From positions 1-64,000 of the forward strand of contig NZ_LMVL02000011.1 of NCBI RefSeq assembly GCF_001541345.2: a stretch of 64,000 nt of DNA, given 5' to 3'. This document shows positions 53,933 through 63,041 of this stretch, piece after piece (positions within the stretch are counted from its first letter, which is position 1; each line of letters opens with the position of its first letter). The translations under genes and the position numbers were made by a program. The notes beneath the pieces were generated by a model. It saw only the letters and a program-made list of their open reading frames with translations, was not told the DNA's origin and did no database searches. This DNA is from Gillisella vitis (GTDB lineage: Bacteria; Pseudomonadota; Alphaproteobacteria; Rhizobiales; Rhizobiaceae).

Positions 53933-56125
53933 ATGCGCATTATTTCCGCTTTACCGTTTAAGGTACTTTTGACGAGCCTTGGGATCGTGCCTTTGTTGGC
54001 TGCAATCGGCCTTGGTGGCATCCTGAGTTGGGAGGCCTGGGAAAAATATACGAAAACGTCCAAGGCCGTGACTTTGGAGCAACTGGCACGGGCCGGTGGC
54101 AATCTGTTGTTGGTCATGCCTCTGGAGGGCGCGGCGCCGCCAGCGGCCAGGAAAGAGGCGCGGGCAACATCAGACGCGGCCTATGCGAAGGTGGTCAGCG
54201 CCTATGACGACGCCATCTCCGCTGGTTATGATGACGCAATCCTGAACGACCTGAAGAACCGGCTCGTTGATTCCTTTTCCCGGATCGGTGAATTCCGCTC
54301 CGCTGTTGATGCTGACCGCGTTGACCCGATCATGCCACTGAAATATCTCCAGCCTGTTTCCGCTATGGGAATGGAATTGGCTGGCCGGGCTGCCAATCTG
54401 GTCGACGACCGCCTGCTGTCACAAGGTATCCAGGGCTATTATTCCCTCTTGCAGGTCAATGATTCCTATCTGATTATCAACCGGATCGGCCAAGTTTATA
54501 CCCAGAAGGGCGCACTGTCTCCGGAAGAGACCTCGCGTTTCCATTCCGGATTCAACAAAGCTCTGATCTACTTGAAGCCGATGCAGCAATTCGTGCCCAA
54601 GCCATTGATCGACCAGTATGACCAGTTCTGGCGAGGAAGCGATGCCGCACCTGTTCAGAAAGCCATCGATGCGATGGCTGCGGGTCGTACATATACACCT
54701 GCCGCAGGCGATCTCGACACGTGGAACACGATCATGGCCAAGCGGCGGGATGTGGTCGCCGGCTTGATCAAATCCACGTCGCAGGACCTGGCCGCCTTTG
54801 CCGACGCGCAGCTGTCGGACGCGCGTAACTCCCTCTATTTCATGGTGACGGTCCTCGGCATTCTGGTTTTGGTCACCGCACTGTTCAGCATTTCGGTCCT
54901 GCGGATTCTCTCGAATGCCATTCGCCGGATCTCGGGCCGGATGAGCGGCTTGGCCGAGGGGGATAAGGCTAGCGCTATTCCCTATCTTGACCGCAAAGAT
55001 GAGATCGGCGACATCGCCCACTCCGTCGAGGTGTTCCGCCAGGCAGCACTTCGCAACGATGAGCTGGAACGGTCGGCCCAGGAAAATCGCCGCCGTGCCG
55101 AGATCGAGCGCGAGGAAATGCAGGCCAAGGCCGAGGCGGAGGCAAATGAGCGTCTTGCCCGCGCCACCGGAGCTCTGGCCGCCGGGCTGCGCCAGTTGGC
55201 GGCGGGTGATTTGCTCTGCGAAATCCAGGAGCAGTTTGCACCGCAATTCGAGGCGTTGAGGCATGACTTCAATACATCGGTCAACCAGCTGCGGTCGGTT
55301 CTGATTTCCGTTGGCATATCCGCGAGCGGTGTACGCAATGGCAGCGGTGAAATTTCTGATGCGTCCGACGATCTTTCCAAACGGACCGAAACCCAGGCGG
55401 CCTCACTGGAGCAGACAGCGGCGGCTCTGGAAGAAATCACCGCCAATGTAAAGGCGACGTCGTTGCGAACCGGTCAGGCCCGTGATCTCGTTCGGGATGC
55501 TCGCGGCCGTGCCGACAGGTCCAGCAACGTCGTCGGCAATGCAGTGACGGCGATGGGCCGGATCGAGAATGCGTCTCGGCAGATTGTCCAGATCATCGGT
55601 GTGATCGATGAAATTGCGTTCCAGACCAATCTGTTGGCGCTGAATGCCGGTGTTGAGGCAGCGCGCGCCGGAGAGGCGGGCAAGGGCTTTGCTGTCGTTG
55701 CCCAGGAAGTACGTGAGCTTGCACAGCGTTCCGCCAATGCAGCCAAGGAAATCAAACAGCTGATCGGCAATTCGGAAGTCGCGGTTTCCGAGGGGGTCAA
55801 GCTGGTCAACGATACGGGCGAGGGCCTCGGCGCGATCGCGAAGGTGGTCGAGGAAATAAACGAGCATATGGATGCCATCGCAACGGCCGCCCAGGAGCAA
55901 TCGGTGGGGCTTGGCGAAGTCAATGTCGCTGTCAACCATATGGATCAGGCCACACAACAGAATGCTGCGATGGTTGAAGAGATGAATGCTGCCGGTGCAG
56001 GGCTTGCCGATGAAGCAGCCAAGCTCGCGGAACTACTGGCGAATTTCAATACGGGTCACCAGAATTCCGACCGTGCTACGGCCTCCGTAGGACGGGCGGA
56101 TTTCGCACGCCAGCGGGTGGCATAG
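53933..56125 (+). CDS. Transmembrane chemoreceptor (second of a tandem pair)
   Basis: A 730-residue chemoreceptor paralogous to its upstream neighbour: first membrane helix about 8-30, periplasmic helical sensor of about 270 residues, second helix near 305-325, HAMP, and a signalling tip [23 protein letters not shown]. The cytoplasmic halves of the pair are highly alike while the sensor parts have diverged, which fits duplication followed by change of ligand. No CheR pentapeptide at the end. A GGGGGG stretch precedes the ATG. Confidence 0.88.
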   Translation: MRIISALPFKVLLTSLGIVPLLAAIGLGGILSWEAWEKYTKTSKAVTLEQLARAGGNLLLVMPLEGAAPPAARKEARATSDAAYAKVVSAYDDAISAGYDDAILNDLKNRLVDSFSRIGEFRSAVDADRVDPIMPLKYLQPVSAMGMELAGRAANLVDDRLLSQGIQGYYSLLQVNDSYLIINRIGQVYTQKGALSPEETSRFHSGFNKALIYLKPMQQFVPKPLIDQYDQFWRGSDAAPVQKAIDAMAAGRTYTPAAGDLDTWNTIMAKRRDVVAGLIKSTSQDLAAFADAQLSDARNSLYFMVTVLGILVLVTALFSISVLRILSNAIRRISGRMSGLAEGDKASAIPYLDRKDEIGDIAHSVEVFRQAALRNDELERSAQENRRRAEIEREEMQAKAEAEANERLARATGALAAGLRQLAAGDLLCEIQEQFAPQFEALRHDFNTSVNQLRSVLISVGISASGVRNGSGEISDASDDLSKRTETQAASLEQTAAALEEITANVKATSLRTGQARDLVRDARGRADRSSNVVGNAVTAMGRIENASRQIVQIIGVIDEIAFQTNLLALNAGVEAARAGEAGKGFAVVAQEVRELAQRSANAAKEIKQLIGNSEVAVSEGVKLVNDTGEGLGAIAKVVEEINEHMDAIATAAQEQSVGLGEVNVAVNHMDQATQQNAAMVEEMNAAGAGLADEAAKLAELLANFNTGHQNSDRATASVGRADFARQRVA

Positions 56126-56288
56126 AGTTCGTTCGGAAAAATCGATCCCGCGATGCCGAGCCTATTTGGTTCAGTACGCTTGGCTTCCTATACCGCCGGT
56201 GGCACCAGTCACCGGCGGATTTTTGTTGATTCACTCTGCTGGGAGGATAGTGAACGGCAATTTGGGGCTTGCGAAAACTCCGTACATC

Positions 56289-56308
56289 ACATAAAGATAT
56301 GTTTATAT
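56289..56308. promoter_or_regulatory. Predicted ArsR-type (SahR-like) operator upstream of the metF operon
   Basis: ACATAAA/TTTATAT around GATATG, 19 bp before the ArsR-methyltransferase start; 19 of 20 bases match the reverse complement of the site at metH (20628-20647). Its position over or near the promoter fits autoregulation. Confidence 0.75.
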
Positions 56309-56327
56309 CTTGATTGATGGAAGCGGC

Positions 56328-57335
56328 ATGAGCATGTCTTTTACCTTGGACGGTCTGGTCGATCTTCTCAAAGCGGCGGGTGAACCGACCCGCCTGCGTC
56401 TGCTGGCGCTTCTGGCGGCGGGAGATCTGACTGTATCTGACCTGACCGACATTCTCGGTCAATCCCAGCCGCGTATTTCGCGCCATCTCAAGCTTCTGGC
56501 TGAGGCGGAATTGGTGGATCGTTATCAGGAAGGCGCCTGGGCCTATTTTCGTCTCAAGCAGGACGGGGCTGCGGGCGATCTCGCGCGTCACCTGCTTGCG
56601 GTTGCCTCCAGCTCCGATCCTGTCTTGGCGCGTGACGGCGAGCGGCTTGGGGCGGTTAAGCGGGCGCGGGCGGAAAAGGCACAGGCCTATTTCAGTCGCA
56701 ATGCCGCCGAATGGGACGAGTTGCGCCGGCTGCATATCAATGACCGCGAGGTCGAAGATGCGCTGGTGAAGCTGATTGGCGAAGACACGGTCGAGGCACT
56801 GCTGGATCTTGGCACCGGCACCGGGCGTATCCTGCAATTGCTGGAAAGCCGCTATCACCGGGCGGTGGGTATCGACGCCAGCCGTGACATGCTGGCGGTT
56901 GCCCGGGTCAATCTCGACAAGGCTGGCGTGGCCAAGGCTGCTGTGCGCCAGGGCGATATTCTCAATCTGCCGCTCGATGGTGGCGAGTTCGACGTGGTGA
57001 TCATCCATCAGGTGCTGCATTTCCTGGTGGAGCCGGAGTTGGCGCTGAACGAGGCGGCGCGTATGCTGAAGCCCGGCGGTCGGCTGGTGATCATCGATCT
57101 CGCACCGCATAAGCTGGAGCATTTGCGCGAGGATCATGCGCATGTGCGGCTGGGTTTTTCCCATCAGTTGATGGCGGGTTGGCTGACCAAAACCGGCTTT
57201 GACGTCACAAACGCAATCGATATCGCGCCGAACCACAGGGATGGGGAGGCGCTTACGGCAACAATCTGGCTGGCGACCTATGGTCAAGCCACAGCATCCG
57301 TGGCGCAGCAGGCCGCGCGGGCGGGAGTTTACTGA
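56328..57335 (+). CDS. ArsR-family regulator fused to a SAM-dependent methyltransferase domain
   Basis: A 335-residue protein with an N-terminal ArsR winged helix (about 1-95: PTRLRLLALLAAGDLTVSDL, then the recognition LGQSQPRISRHLKLL) and a C-terminal class I methyltransferase domain (about 140-335) with LDLGTGTGRIL and DVVIIHQVLHFLV. Proteins of this layout regulate methionine-cycle genes in alphaproteobacteria, probably by sensing S-adenosylhomocysteine or SAM in the methyltransferase pocket. It overlaps metF by one base (TGATG) and has the palindrome just upstream. Confidence 0.87.
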   Translation: MSMSFTLDGLVDLLKAAGEPTRLRLLALLAAGDLTVSDLTDILGQSQPRISRHLKLLAEAELVDRYQEGAWAYFRLKQDGAAGDLARHLLAVASSSDPVLARDGERLGAVKRARAEKAQAYFSRNAAEWDELRRLHINDREVEDALVKLIGEDTVEALLDLGTGTGRILQLLESRYHRAVGIDASRDMLAVARVNLDKAGVAKAAVRQGDILNLPLDGGEFDVVIIHQVLHFLVEPELALNEAARMLKPGGRLVIIDLAPHKLEHLREDHAHVRLGFSHQLMAGWLTKTGFDVTNAIDIAPNHRDGEALTATIWLATYGQATASVAQQAARAGVY

Positions 57336-58252
57336 TGGCACATACATCTTCCAACAGAGATCAGGCGCGGCCTTTCAAGCTGTCCTTTGAATTCTTTCCG
57401 CCTAAATCCGAGGAGATGGAAGCCCAACTCTGGGCCACGGTCGATGAATTGACCGGCTGGGAGCCGGAATTTGTCTCTGTTACCTATGGCGCTGGCGGCA
57501 CCACCAAGGCGCCGACCCTGGCCGCCGTGCGCCGCTTGCTGGCGGAAACGCCGCTCGCCACCGCATCGCATCTCACCTGCGTCGGCGCGACACGCGAGGA
57601 AATCGCCCAGGTGGTCGAAGATTTCCGGGCGGTTGGCGTCAAGCATTTCGTGGCACTGCGCGGCGATCCACCGACCGGTGTCGGTTCGGCCTATCAACCG
57701 CATCCAGGTGGCTTTGAAAACGCGGCAGCCTTGGTGAAGGGCTTGAAAGAGCTTGGCGATTTCGAGATCTCCGTCTCGGCCTATCCGGAAAAGCATCCGG
57801 AAAGCGCCGATCTCGCCATGGATCTCGATATGTTGAAACGCAAGGTCGACAATGGCGCGACCCGTGCGCTCACCCAGTTTTTCTTCGATAACGATATTTT
57901 CGAGCGCTATCTCGACAAGGTGCGGGCCGCTGGAATCAACATTCCTATCGTGCCGGGCATTATGCCGATCCTCAACCTCACCCAGTTGAAACGCTTTGCC
58001 GGAATGTGCGGTACGTCCGTTCCCGCCATGCTGGATCAGCGTTTCGAAGGGTTGGACGACAAGCCCACTGAGCGCGCCAGTGTCGCCGCTGCATTGGCCG
58101 CCGAGCAGATCGCTGACCTTCAGGGCCGTGGCATCGACGAATTCCATATCTATACGATGAACCGGGCCCCGCTGGTCAATGCCACGCTGGAACGGCTGGG
58201 ATTGCAGCGTTCTGATACCGTCGCCGCCGGCCGGGCAGGGGTTATCGCGTAA
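57335..58252 (+). CDS. metF: 5,10-methylenetetrahydrofolate reductase
   Basis: A 305-residue FAD-dependent reductase. It has KLSFEFFPPK at the N-terminus, VTYGAGG, RGDPPTG, SAYPEKHPES and a TQFFFDN strand, all hallmark MetF positions. It makes 5-methyl-THF, the methyl donor of MetH encoded 36 kb to the left; both genes share the palindrome, so they are probably co-regulated by the upstream ArsR-methyltransferase protein. The TGATG overlap indicates translational coupling. Confidence 0.95.
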   Translation: MAHTSSNRDQARPFKLSFEFFPPKSEEMEAQLWATVDELTGWEPEFVSVTYGAGGTTKAPTLAAVRRLLAETPLATASHLTCVGATREEIAQVVEDFRAVGVKHFVALRGDPPTGVGSAYQPHPGGFENAAALVKGLKELGDFEISVSAYPEKHPESADLAMDLDMLKRKVDNGATRALTQFFFDNDIFERYLDKVRAAGINIPIVPGIMPILNLTQLKRFAGMCGTSVPAMLDQRFEGLDDKPTERASVAAALAAEQIADLQGRGIDEFHIYTMNRAPLVNATLERLGLQRSDTVAAGRAGVIA

Positions 58253-58408
58253 ATCCTGCAATAATTTCACGATAACGACTGCGATAAAACAAACCTTGAA
58301 GCGTGTGAGGTTTGCCTGATCGCTCTTCGCCTGAGCGTGAATACGAAGTCGGTTGTTTGCGCTTTTTATAGACCGGTCGACAGCTCACTAATCGCGCTCA
58401 ATAAAAAC

Positions 58409-58440
58409 CGCCGTGCGCCATCGAGGGCGCACGGCGTTTT
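58409..58440 (+). terminator. Rho-independent terminator after metF
   Basis: An 11-bp perfect stem CGCCGTGCGCC/GGCGCACGGCG, 6-base loop, flanked by AAAA and TTTTT. Part of the stem resembles the GTGCGCCAT core of the RIME-like elements. Confidence 0.85.
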
Positions 58441-58515
58441 TAGCATCGGTGATGATGAAAAGTGTTATGGCGGTCCATGCCGCCGCCGCATACGGTGTTG
58501 GAGTTGTTGTCGTCC

Positions 58516-58593
58516 TCAGATGAAAAGCATCGCTGCGACAAAAAGAAACGCTACTCCGACTGCCAGGATGTTGAAAGAACGTGTCAGTCCCAT
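58516..58593 (-). CDS. 25-residue membrane micro-protein
   Basis: An ATG at 58593, preceded by a near-perfect GGGAGA 5 bases upstream, opens a 25-codon frame: short basic head MGLTRSFN then a single hydrophobic helix ILAVGVAFLFVAAMLFI ending at the C-terminus. The topology matches conserved small rhizobial membrane peptides. The longer frame starting at 58722 lacks a ribosome site. Confidence 0.55.
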   Translation of the reverse strand: MGLTRSFNILAVGVAFLFVAAMLFI

Positions 58594-58826
58594 CTCGGTC
58601 TCCCTTGCGTTAACAGTTAAAGAATATGACCGTTTCGTGTCATTTGAAAAGCGAAATATGTGCTGCGATGCAGCAGTCTGCCTGTATAAACTATTGGAAT
58701 AAAAGGTAACGCACGGAAACATATTGTTAAAATCGCGTGATAACGAAATATTTCATCGTTAATGGCGGCAATGTCATCGGCTTGAATCTGGACCGTTCCG
58801 GGACGGACGACTCATTTTTGATGAGG

Positions 58827-59828
58827 TCAGGGAATGCGCAATGCTGTTGGCGTTCCGCCGTGCAACTTTTTCCAGGCGCGGCGCATGTGTCGGGTGGATG
58901 CAAATCCAGAGCGTTGCGCAACGGTTTCCATATCCAACCGTGATGCGGTGACCAGCTGATGGGCCAACGCGACCCGAAGGCGGTTGACGTAATCGGTTAC
59001 GCTCATGCCGGTTTGCTCGTTAAACAGGCGTGAGAGGCTACGGGCGCTGGTGGCGGCAACGGCTGCCATGCTGGCAACCGTCCAGTTGCCGGCAGGGTCA
59101 GCCGAAACCGCATCCTGGACCTTGTGAATGACGGGATGGATGTGGTTACGCCCCTCCAGCCAGGGGGAGAGCTGCGGGTCGTTCCCCGCCCGGCGCAGAT
59201 AAACGACCAGGTAACGGGCAACGTTGAGTGCTATCGTGTGTCCTGCCTCGTCTGCGACCAGGGCCAGCATCATGTCGATACCGGCGGTGATGCCTGCCGT
59301 GCTCAACCTGTCGCGGTCCTGGATATAGAGGCGATTTTCCGCCACTTTTGCGGTGGGTGCCAACTGCCGCAGCTCAGCAATCTCAGTGTGGTGTGCGGTA
59401 CAGGTATAACCTTCCAATAGTCCAGCGCGGGCCGCCAACAAGGCACCAGAGCAAATGGTGACGAGCTTTACGCCTGGCCGGACAGCAGACCGCAGCCAGG
59501 CGACGATAGCGGCCTCCTGGAGCAGATCGTCCGGCTCCGGCTTGTCGTTGATTGCACCGAGCGGCTGTGCGGCATTGCCCAGCACGATAATCATCGCGCC
59601 GTCGGCTACGGCATCCGGCAGCGATTCGATCCCGGCAAGTGCCAGGCCGACCGAGCTGTTGACGTGGGGAGAGGGGCCGACATATCGAACCGTGAACCGC
59701 ACACTGTCCTGCTCAAGGTTGGCCTTGCGCAGGACTTCCATCGGCCCGGCCAGATCCAGCAGCAGCAGGCGTGGTGGCACGACGACAATCATTTCGATAA
59801 GGCGCTGCGGCTGGATCAGTTCGGTCAT
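58827..59828 (-). CDS. GlxA-type AraC regulator with DJ-1/PfpI domain
   Basis: A 333-residue regulator: an N-terminal class I glutamine-amidotransferase-like (DJ-1/PfpI) domain (about 10-185, with CSGALLAARAGLLEG carrying the nucleophile-position Cys) and a C-terminal AraC double helix-turn-helix (about 230-330, including SVTDYVNRLRVALAHQL and SGFASTRHMRRAWKK). GlxA-like proteins often regulate choline, arginine or amine catabolism. Here it starts 5 bp after the isochorismatase-like gene's stop, so the hydrolase is a likely partner. Start chosen at 59828. Confidence 0.87.
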   Translation of the reverse strand: MTELIQPQRLIEMIVVVPPRLLLLDLAGPMEVLRKANLEQDSVRFTVRYVGPSPHVNSSVGLALAGIESLPDAVADGAMIIVLGNAAQPLGAINDKPEPDDLLQEAAIVAWLRSAVRPGVKLVTICSGALLAARAGLLEGYTCTAHHTEIAELRQLAPTAKVAENRLYIQDRDRLSTAGITAGIDMMLALVADEAGHTIALNVARYLVVYLRRAGNDPQLSPWLEGRNHIHPVIHKVQDAVSADPAGNWTVASMAAVAATSARSLSRLFNEQTGMSVTDYVNRLRVALAHQLVTASRLDMETVAQRSGFASTRHMRRAWKKLHGGTPTALRIP

Positions 59829-59833
59829 CAAGT

Positions 59834-60400
59834 CTATGCCGCGATTGTTGTGGGTGGGAGTGACAATGCCTGCTCGACCGTGGCAATGCGTGCGAAGCGA
59901 CCGGCCAAAACCAGTTCGGTGCGGGCGCGGATCTCCGCCGCGCTCCATTCACGGCCCTGATCGTCGGTCATCGGAAAGGTGAGGGTGGCTTCACTGACGA
60001 AATCAACGCTGTAGCCCAGGTCCGACGCATGACGTGTCGTGGTTTCGCAACATTGTTCCGTACGGATACCTGAGACGATCAGATGGCGGATATTGTTTCG
60101 GGTCAGCCAGACATCAAGCCCTGTACCGACCAGCGCGCTATGCCGATGCTTGCGGAAAACCGCATCCGGTTCAATCGTCAAAGGGGACAGTGTGGATATG
60201 AAGCCTGAGGCCTCGCTAAAAGGGCCAGTGTCGTTCAAATGGAAAATCTGCACCGTGGCAATGCCCGCCTTGCGGGCGCCATCGATCAATGCCTGCTGCC
60301 GCTCCAGATAGGTGGGCAACGCTTCCTCGCGGAAATAGGGACGGTGGCGGAAGGATTGCTGTGCATCGATGACCAGCAGGGCAGTGTCTGAATGTGTCAT
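59834..60400 (-). CDS. Isochorismatase-family cysteine hydrolase
   Basis: A 188-residue hydrolase. The catalytic Asp is in LLVIDAQQSF, the Lys in FRKHRHSAL, and the nucleophilic Cys in GIRTEQCCETT, so the Asp-Lys-Cys triad is complete. Family substrates include N-carbamoyl amines, nicotinamide and isochorismate; no pathway gene here decides. The ATG at 60400 lies 8 bases after GGAGG (an ATG at 60406 is closer). It is followed after 5 bp by the GlxA-type regulator. Confidence 0.85.
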   Translation of the reverse strand: MTHSDTALLVIDAQQSFRHRPYFREEALPTYLERQQALIDGARKAGIATVQIFHLNDTGPFSEASGFISTLSPLTIEPDAVFRKHRHSALVGTGLDVWLTRNNIRHLIVSGIRTEQCCETTTRHASDLGYSVDFVSEATLTFPMTDDQGREWSAAEIRARTELVLAGRFARIATVEQALSLPPTTIAA

Positions 60401-60544
60401 GGCCATTGCCTCCAAGGGAGTTTTTATCGCTGAAGATGTTGTCAGTTTAGCGACGGAACCCCACGGCGAAATACCACTTCCTGACGAGGATAGGACAAAT
60501 CACGCCAATCTTTATTGTCCATATGGTCCGCTCTGTCGAGCACG

Positions 60545-60574
60545 AAAAAACCGCGCATTCATGAGAATGCGCGG
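60545..60574 (-). terminator. Rho-independent terminator of the transglycosylase gene
   Basis: 10-bp stem CCGCGCATTC/GAATGCGCGG with an ATGA loop. The preceding A-run (60545-60550) is a U-run for leftward transcription. Confidence 0.9.
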
Positions 60575-60602
60575 CTAAAACAACCGGAATTTTTGATGAG
60601 GC

Positions 60603-61793
60603 TTAAAGTGCGGCCAACAGCGCCGGCGTTGGCCAACCATCGGCGGGGATGTTGCGCTTCAGCTGTTCCTTTTGCACGGCGTCGCGGGTGCCGCCGCCCA
60701 GAATGCCGTCGATCTCGCCGACGTCATAGCCGAGACCCTTCAGCTTGGTCTGCAATTCCTTCATCTGCACATCGGTCAATCCCTGTTCCGGATTGCCCTT
60801 CAGATAAGCTTCCGCACCTTCGAGACGGGTGGCGAAATAGGCGGCAGAGGTCGTGTAGATAAACGACTTGTTCCATTCCAGATAAATGCCGAAATTGGGA
60901 TAGGTGATGAAGGCTGGTCCCTTGCGGCCTTGCGGCAGCACCAGTTCGCCTTCCAGATCGGCAAATTTGGTATTGCCATCACGCGGCTTGACGCCGAGCT
61001 TGAACCAGTCGCCAGCCTTCATGCCGCTGTCGAAGCCACTCTTTTCCCAGGGGAGGGTGTCCGGCACGGTCACTTCCTGAATCCACGGCTCACCGCGCTT
61101 AAAACCGAGGTGCTGGATGAATTTCGCTGCCGTCATGATCGCATCGGGTGAGCTGGATTTCAGCGCCACATGGCCGTCGCCGTCGCCATCGACGCCGAAG
61201 GCAACGATATCCTTGGGCAGCATCTGCACCTGGCCTACTTCACCAGCCCAGGCACCGGTATTGGTGGCGGGGTCGAGATCGCCGTGCTGGACCATGGTGA
61301 TCAGCGCCAGCAATTGCGGGCGAAACAGTTCCGGGCGGCGGCAATCATGCGCCAGCGTTACCAGCGCATTGCGGGTGTTGAAATCGCCTTGGACGGCGCC
61401 AAAATCGGTTTCCATCGCCCAGAAGGCGGCGATCACGCCGGGGGCAACGCCGTATTCCTTTTCGGCCCGGTCAAAGACCGCGCTATATTGCTGCAATTTC
61501 TGCTTTCCCTGGTCCAACCGGCCTTTTGAGACGGTGCGGGTGGAAAACTCGGTAAAGGTCTGTTTGAACACGCCTTGGGCGCGGTCGCGGCCCAACACCT
61601 TCTGGTCGATCTGCGCACCGGCCAGCGCCTTGTCAGCTGCCTCAGCAGACGCGCCATTGGCAATGGCTTCCGCCTTGACGCCAGCCAGGAACGCACTGAG
61701 ATCACCACCGCATTGCGGGGCCTGGGCAAAGGCCGTACCGGCCATAAGGCCGCTCAACACGGCTGCGAGCGTGAAGCGAGACAGGATATGCAT
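60603..61793 (-). CDS. Lytic murein transglycosylase (MltB family) with peptidoglycan-binding domain
   Basis: A 396-residue exported enzyme: signal peptide to about TAFA-QA, MltB-type catalytic domain with the Glu in FWAMETDFGAVQG and the QMLPKDIVAFG motif, and a C-terminal PG-binding-1 domain (about 340-394). It cuts murein to 1,6-anhydro muropeptides. The ATG at 61793 follows GGGGG; the longer frame reaching 62198 crosses the RIME-like element and is not real. Confidence 0.9.
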   Translation of the reverse strand: MHILSRFTLAAVLSGLMAGTAFAQAPQCGGDLSAFLAGVKAEAIANGASAEAADKALAGAQIDQKVLGRDRAQGVFKQTFTEFSTRTVSKGRLDQGKQKLQQYSAVFDRAEKEYGVAPGVIAAFWAMETDFGAVQGDFNTRNALVTLAHDCRRPELFRPQLLALITMVQHGDLDPATNTGAWAGEVGQVQMLPKDIVAFGVDGDGDGHVALKSSSPDAIMTAAKFIQHLGFKRGEPWIQEVTVPDTLPWEKSGFDSGMKAGDWFKLGVKPRDGNTKFADLEGELVLPQGRKGPAFITYPNFGIYLEWNKSFIYTTSAAYFATRLEGAEAYLKGNPEQGLTDVQMKELQTKLKGLGYDVGEIDGILGGGTRDAVQKEQLKRNIPADGWPTPALLAAL

Positions 61794-61900
61794 GGATAAA
61801 GCCCCCGGATATGAAAAGAACATGCTCCGCTCTGCCGAAGCTTTGTGACGGAAGCATGGAGAGGAGCCGGGTTTTACCCGACATGACGCAAAACTGCGAC

Positions 61901-62008
61901 CTACTGCATAATTTCCCCCTGAAATAATTATCAATTTCAGGGGGAAATTATGCAGTAGATATAAAGTGCTACAGCGCAGTGCGCCATGTGTGGCGCACTG
62001 CGCTGTAG
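61901..62008. repeat. RIME-like intergenic element, 108 bp, two palindromes
   Basis: Hairpin one (61901-61957) has CTACTGCATAATTTC/GAAATTATGCAGTAG arms; hairpin two (61970-62008) has CTACAGCGCAGTGCGCCA/TGGCGCACTGCGCTGTAG arms. A short ATATAAAGTG linker separates them. It is the inverse-oriented, better-preserved copy of the 13695-13803 element. Confidence 0.85.
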
Positions 62009-62013
62009 AATGG

Positions 62014-62832
62014 TCAGTTCGCTGCGGTCTGTTGGGTCGGAAGGGAAACGGCCTGCACCCATTTGCGCCAGTTCTGCTGGGTACCGGCAAAGACGTTGAT
62101 ATCGGTATCTCCCTTGATGCCGGGGATGACGCCGGTCGAGGTATATTGCCAGAAGGCCCAACGGCGGTCCGGATAGATTTCCGAGGGGTGTTTGGCAACA
62201 GCCCGGACCCAGAAATAATGATCCTGGAACGCGCCTTGCAAATTGTCCTTATGAAAATCGACCGATGTATAGATGATCGGCCGCTTGCCGTAATAGGCTT
62301 CCAGCCGGTCCATGAAGCGCTTCATTTCGCTGCGCACCACCTCAGCCGGGGGGCGTTTGGTGCAGGTCTTGGACGTGTGGTTCCACTCGACATCGAGAAC
62401 GGGCGGCATGTCCATCGAGGCTTTCGGCACATTGGCGATGAACCAGTCGGCCTGTTCGTCGGCGCTGGAGCAGAAATAATAGAAATGATAGGGCGCATGC
62501 GGCAGCCCAGCGGCATTGGCCTGCTGCCAGTATTCCGCAAATTTCGGATCGATCACATCCTTGCCTTCTGTCGCCTTGATGAAGGCAAAGGAGACGCCGG
62601 ACTGGCGGACCTGCATCCAGTTGATGTTACCGTTCCATTTCGACACGTCAATGCCGTGCACCTGATGGCGATGCGGGGAATTGACGCCGAAATCCTGCGG
62701 GTCCTTGTCCTGGAATTTCGGCTGGATCGAGCCGGTTTCCATGAAATCGTAGCTCGTCGAGGTGCAGGACGTCATCGCCAAACAAATCGGAATAAGTGCC
62801 AGAACCAGCGACCGCATCGAAAACCCATTCAT
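62014..62832 (-). CDS. GH25 family lysozyme, predicted lipoprotein
   Basis: A 272-residue secreted muramidase-type protein. A lipobox LAMTSC at about residues 18-23 predicts a lipid-anchored form. The GH25 domain carries HGIDVSKWNG, FAFIKATEG and a VLDVEWN with the catalytic Asp-x-Glu, then WAFWQYTSTG near the end. It could remodel or cleave peptidoglycan; in Gram-negative cells this is unusual but known in rhizobia. The start ATG 62832 has no obvious ribosome site; MRSLVL at 62817 is an alternative. Confidence 0.85.
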   Translation of the reverse strand: MNGFSMRSLVLALIPICLAMTSCTSTSYDFMETGSIQPKFQDKDPQDFGVNSPHRHQVHGIDVSKWNGNINWMQVRQSGVSFAFIKATEGKDVIDPKFAEYWQQANAAGLPHAPYHFYYFCSSADEQADWFIANVPKASMDMPPVLDVEWNHTSKTCTKRPPAEVVRSEMKRFMDRLEAYYGKRPIIYTSVDFHKDNLQGAFQDHYFWVRAVAKHPSEIYPDRRWAFWQYTSTGVIPGIKGDTDINVFAGTQQNWRKWVQAVSLPTQQTAAN

Positions 62833-63041
62833 TCAACTGTTATGCCAGGGCAGTGCATGCCAATGGCAAGATCAAAAGACGCGGAAAATCAGAACTGAAG
62901 ATAACACCGATCCGACGAAGCCGAACTGGAAAACCTCCAGCCTGACTTTGCTTCATCATCGTTAAAATGTGGTTATTTTCAACCGCTCATATCGATAGAT
63001 CGAAAATACCGGCCTAGTGGGCCGGAAAGAGCGGTGATCTG

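Noticed and set aside
61794-62198. N-terminal extension of the lytic transglycosylase
   Set aside because: It would read through a RIME-like palindrome and into the neighbouring lysozyme gene; the signal peptide begins at 61793.
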